Of a DNA stretch of 64,000 nt, positions 41,617-51,268 are shown in pieces. The translations under genes and the position numbers were made by a program. The notes below the pieces were generated by a model. That model made no database searches. It was not told the origin of the DNA and saw only the letters and a program-made list of their open reading frames with translations. Every line of letters begins with the position of its first letter. The first letter of the stretch is position 1. The stretch spans positions 245,791 through 309,790 of the forward strand of contig NZ_LQIK01000032.1 of NCBI RefSeq assembly GCF_001499855.1, read 5' to 3'. Origin of the DNA: Mycobacterium sp. GA-0227b. Its GTDB lineage: Bacteria; Actinomycetota; Actinomycetes; Mycobacteriales; Mycobacteriaceae.

Positions 41617-41618
41617 GT

Positions 41619-41643
41619 TGGTGAGCGATCCGGCGTCTCACCA
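41619..41643. terminator. Possible bidirectional terminator between convergent genes
   Basis: A 7-bp inverted repeat (TGGTGAG/CTCACCA, 11-nt loop) begins three bases after the NRPS stop and overlaps the last codons of the convergent methyltransferase gene. There is no U tract. The 21-bp gap leaves little room for any other terminator. Confidence 0.4.
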
Positions 41644-42312
41644 CACGCCGGGCACCAGGCGGTGGCGCACCTCCTGCGTGTACTCGCGGTAGCCGTCCAA
41701 CTCTTCCTGGAGCAGCTTCTCTTCGTCCCGGATCCGCAGGCCGAGCACGATCACGGCCGGTACGACGACGACCAACCCCCAATAGCTGCCCAGGGCAAGG
41801 GAAATGCCAACCACCAAAATCACATTGCCGGTGTACATGGGATGCCGCACCAGTCCATACAACCCGGTTCGGACCAGCTTCTGGCCCGCCTCGACCCGTA
41901 CGACCGCGGCCGCATAACTGTTCTGGATCACCACCATCATCACCACGCCGAGTGCGATGGCGACCAGGACGTCGCCGACCAAGCAGATCGCGGTGGGTAC
42001 CTGCGACCAGCCGAAGCGGTGGTCAAGCGCGCTGATAACGAACACCGAGGCCAGCGATAGGTACCAGCCGGCGATCAAAGCCTTTTGCTTGGTTCGTGTC
42101 TCGGCTGTCGGCCCCGCGCGCATCCGGCGCTTGAGCGCATCGGGATTGGTTCGCAGCAGATACACGCCGGGGATCCACGACGACAGAGCGAACACCGCCA
42201 GGAAAACCCACGCCTGCCAGTAGTCGAACGTGCCTGCCACCACGAACAGGATCAAGCCGAACAGGACAGGCTCGATAAGCCCGACGATCATCGTTCTCAG
42301 CAGGGCTTTCAC
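41638..42312 (-). CDS. Isoprenylcysteine carboxylmethyltransferase (ICMT)-like membrane methyltransferase
   Basis: This 224-residue polytopic protein has hydrophobic stretches near residues 8-28, 35-52, 84-98, 105-125 and 160-190. The C-terminal half has the ICMT/phospholipid-methyltransferase signature: T-G-L-Y-G-L-V-R-H-P-M-Y-T-G, R-I-R-D-E-E-K-L-L, G-Y-R-E-Y-T and R-L-V-P-G-V-W, which bind SAM and line the active site. GTG at 42312 is chosen because AAGGAG lies five bases upstream; the nearby ATG is out of frame. It follows the PKS on the same strand with an 85-bp gap and converges with the NRPS. Family members methylate carboxyl groups or small lipophilic acceptors; a role in esterifying the lipopeptide C-terminus is an attractive inference without direct support. 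Confidence 0.8.
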   Translation of the reverse strand: MKALLRTMIVGLIEPVLFGLILFVVAGTFDYWQAWVFLAVFALSSWIPGVYLLRTNPDALKRRMRAGPTAETRTKQKALIAGWYLSLASVFVISALDHRFGWSQVPTAICLVGDVLVAIALGVVMMVVIQNSYAAAVVRVEAGQKLVRTGLYGLVRHPMYTGNVILVVGISLALGSYWGLVVVVPAVIVLGLRIRDEEKLLQEELDGYREYTQEVRHRLVPGVW

Positions 42313-42397
42313 GCATTCTCCTTACCAGTCCGCCCGACGCACGCTACCAGCGCGCCCGGGTGGGCTCGAAACCGCCGCGAACTCTCGCGCAGCCCGG

Positions 42398-45300
42398 TCA
42401 GGTGGCTTGCGCGGGCGCCAACTTCTCGCAGAGCAGGTCCGCCAGTCCGCGAACCGTGCCGATGGAGGAGAGGTCGGCGGGATTGACCCGGATCCCTGTC
42501 TCGGTTTCGATCCGGGTACGCAGTTCCAGTGCGCCCAGCGAATCCAGGCCGTACTCGGCGAGCGGACGGTCCGGGTCAACGCTGCGCCGCAGGATCAGGC
42601 TGACCTGATCGGAGAGCAGGCGCCGCAGCCGGATGGGCCATTCCTCCGGTGGCAGCTCGTCGAGCTCGGCCCGCAGCCTGCTTGTGCCCGCGGCGTTCTG
42701 CACGCTGGAACGGAACGCCTCGGCGAACGGGATCTGCTCGGCGAAGGCGGTCAGCCACGGCGTGCCGGTGATCGGCGCATAGCCGGTGTAGGCGCGGTCA
42801 TGGCGGAGCAGCGCTTCGAGGGCGTACGCACCCTCCTCGGGCGTGATGGCGACCCCGGCGCTCTCGGCCAGGGCTGTGCCGCGCCCGATCTGGGCCCACG
42901 CCCCCCATGCGATCGCGGTCGCCGGAAGGCCCTGGGCCCGCCGCCACAAGGTGAACGCGTCCAGCCAACTGTTGGCCGCGGCATACGCACCCTGGCCGGG
43001 CGAACCCACCAACGCGGCAGCGGAGGAGAACGAGCAGAACCAGTCCAACGGCTGGCCTGCACTGGCAGCGTGCAAGTTCCAGGCGCCGTGGACCTTTGGC
43101 GCCCAGTCGCGTTCGATCAGCTCATCGGTGATGTTGGTCAATGTGGCATCGTCGATCACCCCGGCCGCGTGCAGCACACCGCGCACAGGCAGACCGGTGG
43201 CGGTCGCCGCGGCCACCAACCGTTGAGCCGTCTCGGGTTCGGCGACATCTCCGCACTCCACCACCACGTCGGCGCCGAGCGCCCGGATCAGCTGAATCGT
43301 TTCCAGTGCTTCGAGCGTGGGCTGCGAGCGCGAAGACAACACGAGGCGTCCGGCACCGGCGCCGGCCATCTTCTCTGCGAAGAACAGCCCCAGCCCGCCC
43401 AGGCCACCGCTGATGATGTACGCGCCGTCGGGAGCGAAGCTCCGAACCTGCTCGGGGGGCACCACCACATTGCTGTTCCCCGCCTGCGGCATATCGAGAA
43501 TCAGTTTTCCGGTGTGCCGCGCCCCGCTCATCATCCGAATCGGGGTGGCGGCGTCGGCAAGCGGGTAATGGGTGCACTCCGGCATGGGCAGCGCACCCTC
43601 GGCGGTGAGGCGGTACACCGTTTCCAGCAGTTTCCGAACCTGCTCGGGGTGGCTGACCGACATCAACGCCAGGTCGACGGCGAAGAACGAGAGGTTGCGC
43701 CGGAATGGGAAGAGCCCCAACCGGGTGTCGCCGTAGATGTCGCGCTTGCCGATCTCGACGAACCGCCCGCCGAAGGCGAGCAATTCGAGACCGGCGCGCT
43801 GCGCGGCGCCGGTGACCGAGTTCAGCACGATATCAACACCGCCGCCGTCCGTATCCTCACGGATCTCATCGGCGAAATCCAAGCCTCTCGAGTCGTAGAC
43901 GTGCTCGATACCCATGTCGCGCAATAGCTGTCGACGTTGCTCGCTGCCGGCGGTGGCGAAAATCTCAGCGCCGGCAGCGCGCGCGATTGCCACCGCCGCC
44001 TTACCCACACCGCCGGTTGCGGAGTGGATGAGCACCTTGTCACCGGCCTTGATGCGGGCCAGATCGTTGAGGCCGCACCAGGCGGTGGCCGTCGCGATGG
44101 TCAGGGCCGCCGCATGCGCATCGGTCAGACCCTCCGGCAGCGTGACGGCCAAATTGGCATCGCAGGTGATGAACCTGGCCCAGCAGCCGTTGGCGGACAG
44201 ACCGCCCACGCGGTCGCCGACCTTGTGGTCGGTCACGTCGGGGCCGACGGCGGTCACCACGCCGGCGAAGTCGATGCCGAGCTCTGGCAGCTTTCCGTCG
44301 AACGCGGGGTAGCGGCCGAACGCGACCAGCACGTCCGCGAAGTTGACACTGGATGCCGTGACCGCGACCTCGATCTGTCCCGGGCCCGGCGGAACACGGT
44401 CGCACGCAACGAGTTCCATCGACTCCAGATCCCCGGGCGTACGGATCTGCAGACGCATCCCGTCGCAGGAGTGGTCGGTGACGGTGGTTTTGCGCTCTTC
44501 GGGCCGCAGCGGAGTCGGGTACAACCGTGCGGTGTACCACTGGCCGCCGCGCCAGGCGGTCTCGTCCTCATTGGACTCGCCCAGAAGTTGCCGTGCCAGT
44601 TGCTCGGTATCGCTTTCGTTGTCCAGATCGATCTGCGTTGCGCGCAGATGCGGATGCTCGGTGCCGATCACCCGGATCAGACCTCGCAGGCCCGCCTGTT
44701 CGAGGTTGGGCGAGTCGTCGGCCACCACGGTCTGCGCGTTGTGGGTGACGACGTAGAGGCGCGGAGGCTCGCCGGCGATCTCCGGCAATTCGCGGGCGAT
44801 GCGCACCAGATGCCGCACATACTCCCGACCGAGGATCGGTGACTGGTCCTCGCCCGCGCCGTTCCTGGGGGCCGTCAGGATCACCACACCGGTGAATCCG
44901 CCGGTGCGCAGATGATTGCCGAGTTGGGCCGCGTTCGAGGAGTGGTCGGCGTTTTGCGGCCAGCACATGCTGCTGCATTGCGCACCAAGTGATTTCAGGG
45001 TGTCGGCCAGTTCCGTGGCCATCTGGTCGGCGTTGGCGATGCTGATCAGCAGCCACGCTCCGGCGTCGACGTGCTCGGTTTCGGGCAGCTCCTTGGGCTG
45101 CCATTCGATGGTCAGCAGTCGCTCGGCCAGCACTCGGTCCCGGCGGCCCTGTTCGGAATCTCCGGCGCCCAATCGCAGGCCCTGCACGGAGAGCATGACG
45201 GTGCCGTTCTCATCGAGTACGTCAATGTCGGCCTCGACGCCGGACGCATCGGCCTTCGTGACCGTCGTGAGGCAGTAATGCGCGTTGCGGGCATCGGCGT

Positions 45301-48300
45301 AGGCGCGGAGTCGGCGTACCCCCAACGGCAACCCGAGCATGCCTTCTCCCAACGCCCGAACGTCAGGATGGGCCTCCACGGATTGGAAGCAGGCGTCCAG
45401 CAGCGCGGGGTGCACTCCGTAGGCATCTTGTTGCGAGCGGATCTGGCGGGGTAGTGCGACCTCGGCCAGCACGGTGCCGGCTTCCCCGGTGTGCACCACA
45501 CCAAGCCCGCTGAAAGCCGGGCCGTACTGCATGCCACGCTGATCCATGCGCATGCGCACCTCGTCGCCGTCCTCCTGGCCCGGATGTGCGGCCAGCAAGG
45601 CGGACATGTCGTGCGACGGCGCCGGCACATCGTCGGCGGTATGGAGGACCGCCGACGCCTGCCGGGCTGATTGGCCCTCCTGATTGGTCTCCACGGTGAA
45701 GTCGACGACGCCCGGTGACAACGACAACGCCGAGGCGCCGACTGTCGTCTGCTCATCGAGCAGCAGCGCCTGCTCGAAACGGATGTCGCGGACCTCGGAA
45801 GCCTCGCCCAGCACGGTGCGGGCGGCGGCCAGCGCCATCTCGCAATACGCTGCCCCCGGGAGTACAGCGACATTGCGGATCTGGTGATCTTCCAACCAGG
45901 GCTGTGCGGCCGTGCCGAGGTTCCCTTGCCAGACATGGCGTTCGGGTTCCTCTTGCAGTCGCACATGCGCACCCAGCAACGGATGCACGGAAATGGTGCA
46001 GGCGCCGCGGATCGGAGAATCCTGACCGTCGCCGCTCAACCAGTGCCGGTGGCGCGTCCACGTCGGTAGCGGTGCGTCCACCAGCCGGCCGTGCGGGTAG
46101 AGCACCGAGAAATCGACTGCGGCGCCGGCGTTGTGAAGGTCGGCGACGAACCCGCGCAGCCCGAATGGGAGCGCTTGTCCGCGCCGCATACCGGCCACGG
46201 TGGCCATCGGCACGTCGAGACTGGCCGCGGTCTGTTCGAGCGCGCGGGTGAGCAGAGGATGCGGTGCCAGCTCGGCGAAGACCCGGTGACCATCCTCCAG
46301 GGCCGCCTGCACCGCCGCGGCGAAACGAACCATGCGTCGTACGTTGTCCGCCCAGTACCTGGCGTCGAACTTCGCCGGCTCGCGCGGATTGAACAGGGTC
46401 GCGGAGTAGAACGGGACTTCCGGTGTCATCGGGTCCAGTTCCGCCAGCGCGTCGGTCAGCTCGCCGAGGATCGGATCGACCTGTGGTGAGTGGAAGGCGA
46501 CGTCGGTGGGCACTTCGCGGGCCATCACGTCACGCTGTTCCCACGTGGCGATGAGATCGCGAACCGTCTGCGCCGCGCCGGCAACCACGGTGGACTGCGG
46601 CGACGCCACCACCGCCAACACGACGTCGTTGACGCCGCGCGCCGTCAATTCCGAAAGCACCTGCTTGGCAGGCAATTCCACCGCTGCCGTGGCGCCGGCG
46701 CCGGCGATGCGGCGCATCAACCGCGACCGCCGGCAGATCACCCGCGCGCCGTCCTCGAGTGACAACGCACCCGCGGCCACCGCCGCAGCAGCCTCACCGA
46801 GGGAGTGCCCGATCACCGCGGCCGGGCGGACTCCGTAGGCCTTCAGGGTGGCGGCGAGGGCGACCTGCATGGTGAAAAGAGTCGGTTGGATGCGGTCCTG
46901 GCCGGCGACGACCTCGGGCGCCGAGATCGCATGCGTGACCGAGAATCCGGACTCTTGGGCGATCAGCGGCTCGGCTTGCGCGACGGTGGCGGCGAACACG
47001 GGTTCGGTCGCCAGCAGTTCGGCGCCCATGCCCGCCCACTGCGAACCCTGGCCCGAGAACACCCAGACCGGACCGCGGTCGTCGCGGCCGACCGCCGCGG
47101 GGTACGGAGTGTCGCCGTCGGCAACCTCACGCAGCGCGTCGGTGAGCTCCGAGCGGCGACTCGCGATGACGGCGGTGCGCACCGGGCGGTGCGCCCGCCG
47201 GCGCGCCAAGGTATAGCCGAGGTCCGCCAGCGCCACGTCGTCGTGTGCCTGCACCCAGTCGCACAGCCGGCCGGCGGTGCGGCGCAGTTCGTCGGCCGAC
47301 GTCGACGACAACGGGAACACCAGCGGTGAGGCCGTGGGAGATTCGACTCGCGGCTCGTTGATGGGTATCGCCGGAGCTTGCTCCAGGATCACGTGCACAT
47401 TGGTTCCCGATATCCCATATGCCGACACCGCCGCCCGCCGCGGACGGTCACCGTTACTCGGCCACGGCGCATTCTCCTGCGGCACGAAGAGATTTGTCTC
47501 TATCGCCGCCATCTCGTCCGGCAGCCGATTGAAGTGCAGGTGCTGCGGGACGACACCGTGCTGCAGGGCGAGAACGGATTTCAGCAGTCCCAACGGCCCG
47601 GAGGCCGCCTGCATGTGCCCGAAATTGGTCTTCGAGGACACCAGCGCGCAGGGGCCGTCGACGCCGTATATCTCTGCCAGGCTGGCGTATTCGATCGGGT
47701 CGCCGGTGGGCGTGCCGGTCCCGTGTGCCTCGACCATGGCCACACTTTCGGCATCGACGCCGGCCGCGGCCAGCGCCTGCCGGTAGGCCGCGAGTTGCGC
47801 GGCTCGCGACGGCGTCGCGATGTTCACCGTGCGGCCGTCTTGGTTCGCGGCCGTGCCACGTATCACCGCCAGAATCCGGTCACCATCGCGCTGCGCATCC
47901 GGTAACCGCTTGAGCAACAACACCACACAGCCTTCACCGGGCACGAACCCGTCGGCGGCGACGTCGAAGGCGTGGCAGCGACCGGTGGGGGACAGCATGC
48001 CCTCGGCCGAACCCGCCGACCACTTGCGCGGATCCAGCGCGAGCGTCACGCCGCCGGCCAGCACGAGGTCGCTTTCGCCCTCGTGCAGGTTGCGACAGGC
48101 CAGATGGATCGCGGTCAGGCCGGACGAGCAAGCGGTGTCCACCGTGAGCGCGGGACCGTGAACGCCGAGCGCGTAGGCGATGCGCCCCGACGCCATGCTG
48201 TAACTGTTGCCGGTGAAGCCGTACGGCTGCTCCACCGCGTTGGCATCGGCGGCCAGCAGTTGATAGTCCCCGTGTGTCAAGCCCACGAACACCCCGGTCC

Positions 48301-48727
48301 GCGAACCGGCCAGCGCCTCCCGGCTCAGACCCGCATGCTCCATCGCCTCCCAGGAGGTTTCCAACAGCAGTCGGTGCTGCGGATCGGTCGCGGTGGCCTC
48401 GCGATCGTTGATGCCGAAGAACTCGGAGTCGAAGCAGTCGACGTCGTCGAGGAAGGCGCCCCATTTCGACACCGACCGCCCGGGCACGCCCGGCTCGGGG
48501 TCGTAGTAGTCGTCGGCGTCCCAGCGGTCGGGCGGGATCTCGGTGACCAGGTCATCCCCGCGCAGCAGCGCCTCCCACAGCTGCACGGGGGAGTCGATCC
48601 CGCCGGGCAGCCGGCACGCCATGCCGATCACCGCAATAGGGGTGACAGTTTCGGTGCCCACTTCCGGTGAGTTGATCGCGGATCTTGAGCCCGACTGCGA
48701 ATCTTGCCCCGTCTCGGGCAACGTCAT
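42398..48727 (-). CDS. MAS-like type I polyketide synthase (KS-AT-DH-ER-KR-ACP)
   Basis: At 2,109 residues this matches mycocerosic acid synthase (2,111) in length and order. KS: D-T-A-C-S-S-G near 199, E-A-H-G-T-G-T, and K-T-N-F-G-H near 369. AT: G-H-S-L-G-E near 642. DH: H-Q-I-R-N-V-A-V-L-P near 949. ER: NADPH loop H-S-A-T-G-G-V-G-K near 1572. KR: G-G-L-G-G-L-G near 1772. ACP: L-D-S-L near 2059. All catalytic motifs look intact, so it should act iteratively to make a saturated chain. The AT specificity segment reads V-A-F-H-S-P, whereas MAS/Pks5 enzymes that use methylmalonyl-CoA normally have ASH; malonyl-CoA is therefore possible. ATG 48727 is preceded by GGAGGAG. Probably supplies the lipopeptide acyl chain together with the FAAL. 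Confidence 0.93.
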   Translation of the reverse strand: MTLPETGQDSQSGSRSAINSPEVGTETVTPIAVIGMACRLPGGIDSPVQLWEALLRGDDLVTEIPPDRWDADDYYDPEPGVPGRSVSKWGAFLDDVDCFDSEFFGINDREATATDPQHRLLLETSWEAMEHAGLSREALAGSRTGVFVGLTHGDYQLLAADANAVEQPYGFTGNSYSMASGRIAYALGVHGPALTVDTACSSGLTAIHLACRNLHEGESDLVLAGGVTLALDPRKWSAGSAEGMLSPTGRCHAFDVAADGFVPGEGCVVLLLKRLPDAQRDGDRILAVIRGTAANQDGRTVNIATPSRAAQLAAYRQALAAAGVDAESVAMVEAHGTGTPTGDPIEYASLAEIYGVDGPCALVSSKTNFGHMQAASGPLGLLKSVLALQHGVVPQHLHFNRLPDEMAAIETNLFVPQENAPWPSNGDRPRRAAVSAYGISGTNVHVILEQAPAIPINEPRVESPTASPLVFPLSSTSADELRRTAGRLCDWVQAHDDVALADLGYTLARRRAHRPVRTAVIASRRSELTDALREVADGDTPYPAAVGRDDRGPVWVFSGQGSQWAGMGAELLATEPVFAATVAQAEPLIAQESGFSVTHAISAPEVVAGQDRIQPTLFTMQVALAATLKAYGVRPAAVIGHSLGEAAAAVAAGALSLEDGARVICRRSRLMRRIAGAGATAAVELPAKQVLSELTARGVNDVVLAVVASPQSTVVAGAAQTVRDLIATWEQRDVMAREVPTDVAFHSPQVDPILGELTDALAELDPMTPEVPFYSATLFNPREPAKFDARYWADNVRRMVRFAAAVQAALEDGHRVFAELAPHPLLTRALEQTAASLDVPMATVAGMRRGQALPFGLRGFVADLHNAGAAVDFSVLYPHGRLVDAPLPTWTRHRHWLSGDGQDSPIRGACTISVHPLLGAHVRLQEEPERHVWQGNLGTAAQPWLEDHQIRNVAVLPGAAYCEMALAAARTVLGEASEVRDIRFEQALLLDEQTTVGASALSLSPGVVDFTVETNQEGQSARQASAVLHTADDVPAPSHDMSALLAAHPGQEDGDEVRMRMDQRGMQYGPAFSGLGVVHTGEAGTVLAEVALPRQIRSQQDAYGVHPALLDACFQSVEAHPDVRALGEGMLGLPLGVRRLRAYADARNAHYCLTTVTKADASGVEADIDVLDENGTVMLSVQGLRLGAGDSEQGRRDRVLAERLLTIEWQPKELPETEHVDAGAWLLISIANADQMATELADTLKSLGAQCSSMCWPQNADHSSNAAQLGNHLRTGGFTGVVILTAPRNGAGEDQSPILGREYVRHLVRIARELPEIAGEPPRLYVVTHNAQTVVADDSPNLEQAGLRGLIRVIGTEHPHLRATQIDLDNESDTEQLARQLLGESNEDETAWRGGQWYTARLYPTPLRPEERKTTVTDHSCDGMRLQIRTPGDLESMELVACDRVPPGPGQIEVAVTASSVNFADVLVAFGRYPAFDGKLPELGIDFAGVVTAVGPDVTDHKVGDRVGGLSANGCWARFITCDANLAVTLPEGLTDAHAAALTIATATAWCGLNDLARIKAGDKVLIHSATGGVGKAAVAIARAAGAEIFATAGSEQRRQLLRDMGIEHVYDSRGLDFADEIREDTDGGGVDIVLNSVTGAAQRAGLELLAFGGRFVEIGKRDIYGDTRLGLFPFRRNLSFFAVDLALMSVSHPEQVRKLLETVYRLTAEGALPMPECTHYPLADAATPIRMMSGARHTGKLILDMPQAGNSNVVVPPEQVRSFAPDGAYIISGGLGGLGLFFAEKMAGAGAGRLVLSSRSQPTLEALETIQLIRALGADVVVECGDVAEPETAQRLVAAATATGLPVRGVLHAAGVIDDATLTNITDELIERDWAPKVHGAWNLHAASAGQPLDWFCSFSSAAALVGSPGQGAYAAANSWLDAFTLWRRAQGLPATAIAWGAWAQIGRGTALAESAGVAITPEEGAYALEALLRHDRAYTGYAPITGTPWLTAFAEQIPFAEAFRSSVQNAAGTSRLRAELDELPPEEWPIRLRRLLSDQVSLILRRSVDPDRPLAEYGLDSLGALELRTRIETETGIRVNPADLSSIGTVRGLADLLCEKLAPAQAT

Positions 48728-49096
48728 TTCTCCTCCGCGTAGCAACGGTTGCTGTGGCCCGGGCCGACATACGTGTAAGCACCGTGTGCGGGTGCGGTGG
48801 CCACGGCGCGAATATCGGCGCCCCGGCGCGTGTTTCTCAGCGGCGGCATCGGTTTGCGTCGACAGGCATTCACAAGCAATGACGGTAATTTCGCGCCTGG
48901 TGAATTGTCTCGAAATCCGAACAATCCATCCCGGGCTGCCGGATCAGCAACGATGATGGGTCCCCCTTGTCCCCCGCCCCTTCATGGAGTGTATCCGCCT
49001 GTGTTCGCCAGGTTGCTGCAAACGCGCGACGACGACGCAGTCGCTATTATCCTTCCGGATACCTGCAACCAAAGCCTGTGTCACCAGAGGAAGCAC
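48728..49096. other. Divergent intergenic region between the PKS and htpG
   Basis: This 369-bp stretch must hold the promoters of the minus-strand PKS and plus-strand htpG. The htpG frame is open back to 48797, but that extension does not look like Hsp90. I see no clear CIRCE or HAIR heat-shock operator and no convincing -35/-10 pair. Confidence 0.5.
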
Positions 49097-51052
49097 ATGA
49101 CTGCACACGTCGAACAGTTGGAATTTCAGGCGGAGGCGCGCCAACTGCTGGATTTGCTGATCCACTCGGTGTACTCGAACAAGGACTCCTTTCTGCGGGA
49201 GTTGATCTCGAACGCCTCCGACGCATTGGACAAATTGCGGCTGGAGAGCCTGCGTAATAAGGACCTCGACGTCGACGCCTCGGATCTGCACATCGAGATC
49301 GAGGTGGACACTGAGGCGCGCACGCTGACCGTTCGCGACAACGGTATCGGTATGACACACGACGAAGTCGTGGACTTGATCGGCACGCTGGCCAAGTCGG
49401 GCACAGGACAGCTGCGTCAGCAATTGCGTGAAGCCAAGGACGCGGCGGCCTCCGAGGAACTGATCGGTCAGTTCGGTATCGGTTTCTATTCGACGTTCAT
49501 GGTGGCCGACAAGGTCGAGCTGCTCACCCGTAAGGCCGGCGAGAGCGAAGCCACCCGGTGGGTGTCGAGCGGTGAGGCGACCTACACCATCGAATCCGTC
49601 GACGCCTCGGATGCAGGGGCCCCGCAGGGCACGTCGGTCACGCTGCACCTCAAACCCGAAGACGCCGACGACCAGCTGCACGACTACACCGCGGAGTGGA
49701 AGATTCGCGAGCTGGTCAAGAAGTATTCGGATTTCATCTCCTGGCCGATCCGGATGCAGGTCGAGCGGCGCACCCCGCCGACGGAGGAGGGCGGCCCCGA
49801 AACCGGGCAGGAAACCGCCACCGTCGAAACGCAGACCCTCAACTCGATGAAGGCACTGTGGGCCAAGTCGAAAGACGAGGTCTCCGAGGAGGAGTACAAG
49901 GAGTTCTACAAGCACATCGCGCACGCCTGGGACGACCCGCTCGAGGTGATCGCGATGAAGGCCGAGGGCACCTTCGAGTACCAGGCCCTGCTCTTCATCC
50001 CGTCACAAGCACCGTTCGACCTGTTCACCCGCGACGCCAAGATCGGGGTGCAGCTGTACGTCAAGCGCGTCTTCATCATGGGCGACTGCGAAGAGCTGAT
50101 GCCCAGGTACCTGCGTTTCGTCAAGGGGGTCGTCGACGCACAGGACATGTCGCTCAACGTTTCCCGCGAAATCCTCCAGCAGGACCGGCAGGTCACCGCG
50201 ATCCGCCGCCGGCTGACCAAGAAGGTCCTGTCGACGATCCAGGATCTGCAGTCCGAGCGTCCCGAGGACTACCGCACGTTCTGGACCCAATTCGGGCCGG
50301 TCCTCAAAGAGGGCTTGATGTCGGACTTCGACAACCGCGACACGCTGCTGCGGATTTCGTCGTTCGCGTCGACGCACAGCGACGAGGAGCCCACCACACT
50401 CGCCGAGTACGCCGAGCGCATGAAAGAGGGTCAGGAGCAGATCTTCTTCGCCACCGGACAGTCCCGTGAACAACTGCTGAAATCCCCTCACCTGGAGGCG
50501 TTCCGGGCGAAGGGCTACGAGGTGCTGCTGCTCACCGACCCGGTCGACGAGATCTGGGTGGGATCGGTGCCCGAGTTCGACGGCAAGCCGCTGCAGTCGG
50601 TGGCAAGAGGCGAGGTCGATCTCGACTCGGAGGAGGAGAGAAGCGAGGCCGAGCGCGAGGAGCAGGAGAAGGAATTCGCGGGGCTGCTCGGCTGGCTGAA
50701 GGAGACGTTGAGTGATCATGTCTCCGATGTGCGGCTGTCGATGCGCCTCACCGAGTCGCCGGCGTGCCTGATCACCCCCACGTTCGGCATCACGCCGGCG
50801 CTGGCGCGGATGTACCGCGCCTCCGGGCAATCGGTTCCGGTCTCGAAGCGGATTCTCGAGCTGAATCCGAACCACCCGCTCGTCACTGGGCTGCAAAAGG
50901 CGCACGGCAAGAGCGACGACGCTCAACTGAGTCGGCTGGTCGATACCGCCGAACTGCTGTACGGCACAGCGCTTCTCGCCGAAGGCGACATTCCCGACGA
51001 TCCAGCCAAGTTCGCCGGGCTGCTCGCCGAGCGACTGGCTCGCACCGTATAG
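49097..51052 (+). CDS. htpG: Molecular chaperone HtpG (Hsp90)
   Basis: This 651-residue Hsp90-family chaperone is of normal bacterial length. Start chosen at 49097 (MTAHVEQLEFQAEARQLLDL), with AGAGGAAG upstream and the family-typical N-terminus. The GHKL ATPase motifs are intact: the E-L-I-S-N-A-S-D-A-L-D-K helix with the catalytic Glu and Mg-binding Asn (near 35), D-N-G-I-G-M (near 81), and G-Q-F-G-I-G-F-Y (near 131). It assists folding of client proteins in the cytosol. Nothing in the sequence links it to the lipopeptide; it may be a core gene at which the biosynthetic locus is interrupted, or may help fold the giant synthases. Confidence 0.97.
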   Translation: MTAHVEQLEFQAEARQLLDLLIHSVYSNKDSFLRELISNASDALDKLRLESLRNKDLDVDASDLHIEIEVDTEARTLTVRDNGIGMTHDEVVDLIGTLAKSGTGQLRQQLREAKDAAASEELIGQFGIGFYSTFMVADKVELLTRKAGESEATRWVSSGEATYTIESVDASDAGAPQGTSVTLHLKPEDADDQLHDYTAEWKIRELVKKYSDFISWPIRMQVERRTPPTEEGGPETGQETATVETQTLNSMKALWAKSKDEVSEEEYKEFYKHIAHAWDDPLEVIAMKAEGTFEYQALLFIPSQAPFDLFTRDAKIGVQLYVKRVFIMGDCEELMPRYLRFVKGVVDAQDMSLNVSREILQQDRQVTAIRRRLTKKVLSTIQDLQSERPEDYRTFWTQFGPVLKEGLMSDFDNRDTLLRISSFASTHSDEEPTTLAEYAERMKEGQEQIFFATGQSREQLLKSPHLEAFRAKGYEVLLLTDPVDEIWVGSVPEFDGKPLQSVARGEVDLDSEEERSEAEREEQEKEFAGLLGWLKETLSDHVSDVRLSMRLTESPACLITPTFGITPALARMYRASGQSVPVSKRILELNPNHPLVTGLQKAHGKSDDAQLSRLVDTAELLYGTALLAEGDIPDDPAKFAGLLAERLARTV

Positions 51053-51054
51053 AG

Positions 51055-51073
51055 GACCCGCCCGCCGCGGGTC
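51055..51073 (+). terminator. Hairpin terminator after htpG
   Basis: A perfect 7-bp stem (GACCCGC/GCGGGTC, 5-nt loop) starts two bases after the htpG stop. It is GC-rich and lacks a U tract, as is common in mycobacteria. Confidence 0.5.
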
Positions 51074-51268
51074 ACATGCGGATTCGGCGGTCCGATGTAG
51101 AGCACCGTCGGCAAACGCATCCACGGCCAGTCCCGACGATGCGCGGGAGAGTCGAGAAGATAAAACCGCAGGTCGTGGTGCTGGTCGGAATCGCGGAGGT
51201 CCGGACGGGGAATTTGTCGGCTACCTAAGTTTCGCGTTCGGCAGTGGGGCCGCGACGGCCGCAGTAAC

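Noticed and set aside
9145..41616. Idea that this is the classical GPL synthetase Mps1/Mps2
   Set aside because: Eight A domains, an N-methyltransferase, three epimerases and no terminal reductase do not fit the four-residue Phe-Thr-Ala-alaninol product.
42230..43927. 565-codon plus-strand open frame
   Set aside because: Lies wholly antisense to the PKS ACP-KR-ER coding sequence; no domain and R/G/Q-rich composition.
48797..49096. 100-residue N-terminal extension of HtpG
   Set aside because: Hsp90 homologues start at the MTAHVEQ position, where a good ribosome-binding site is present; the extension resembles non-coding DNA.
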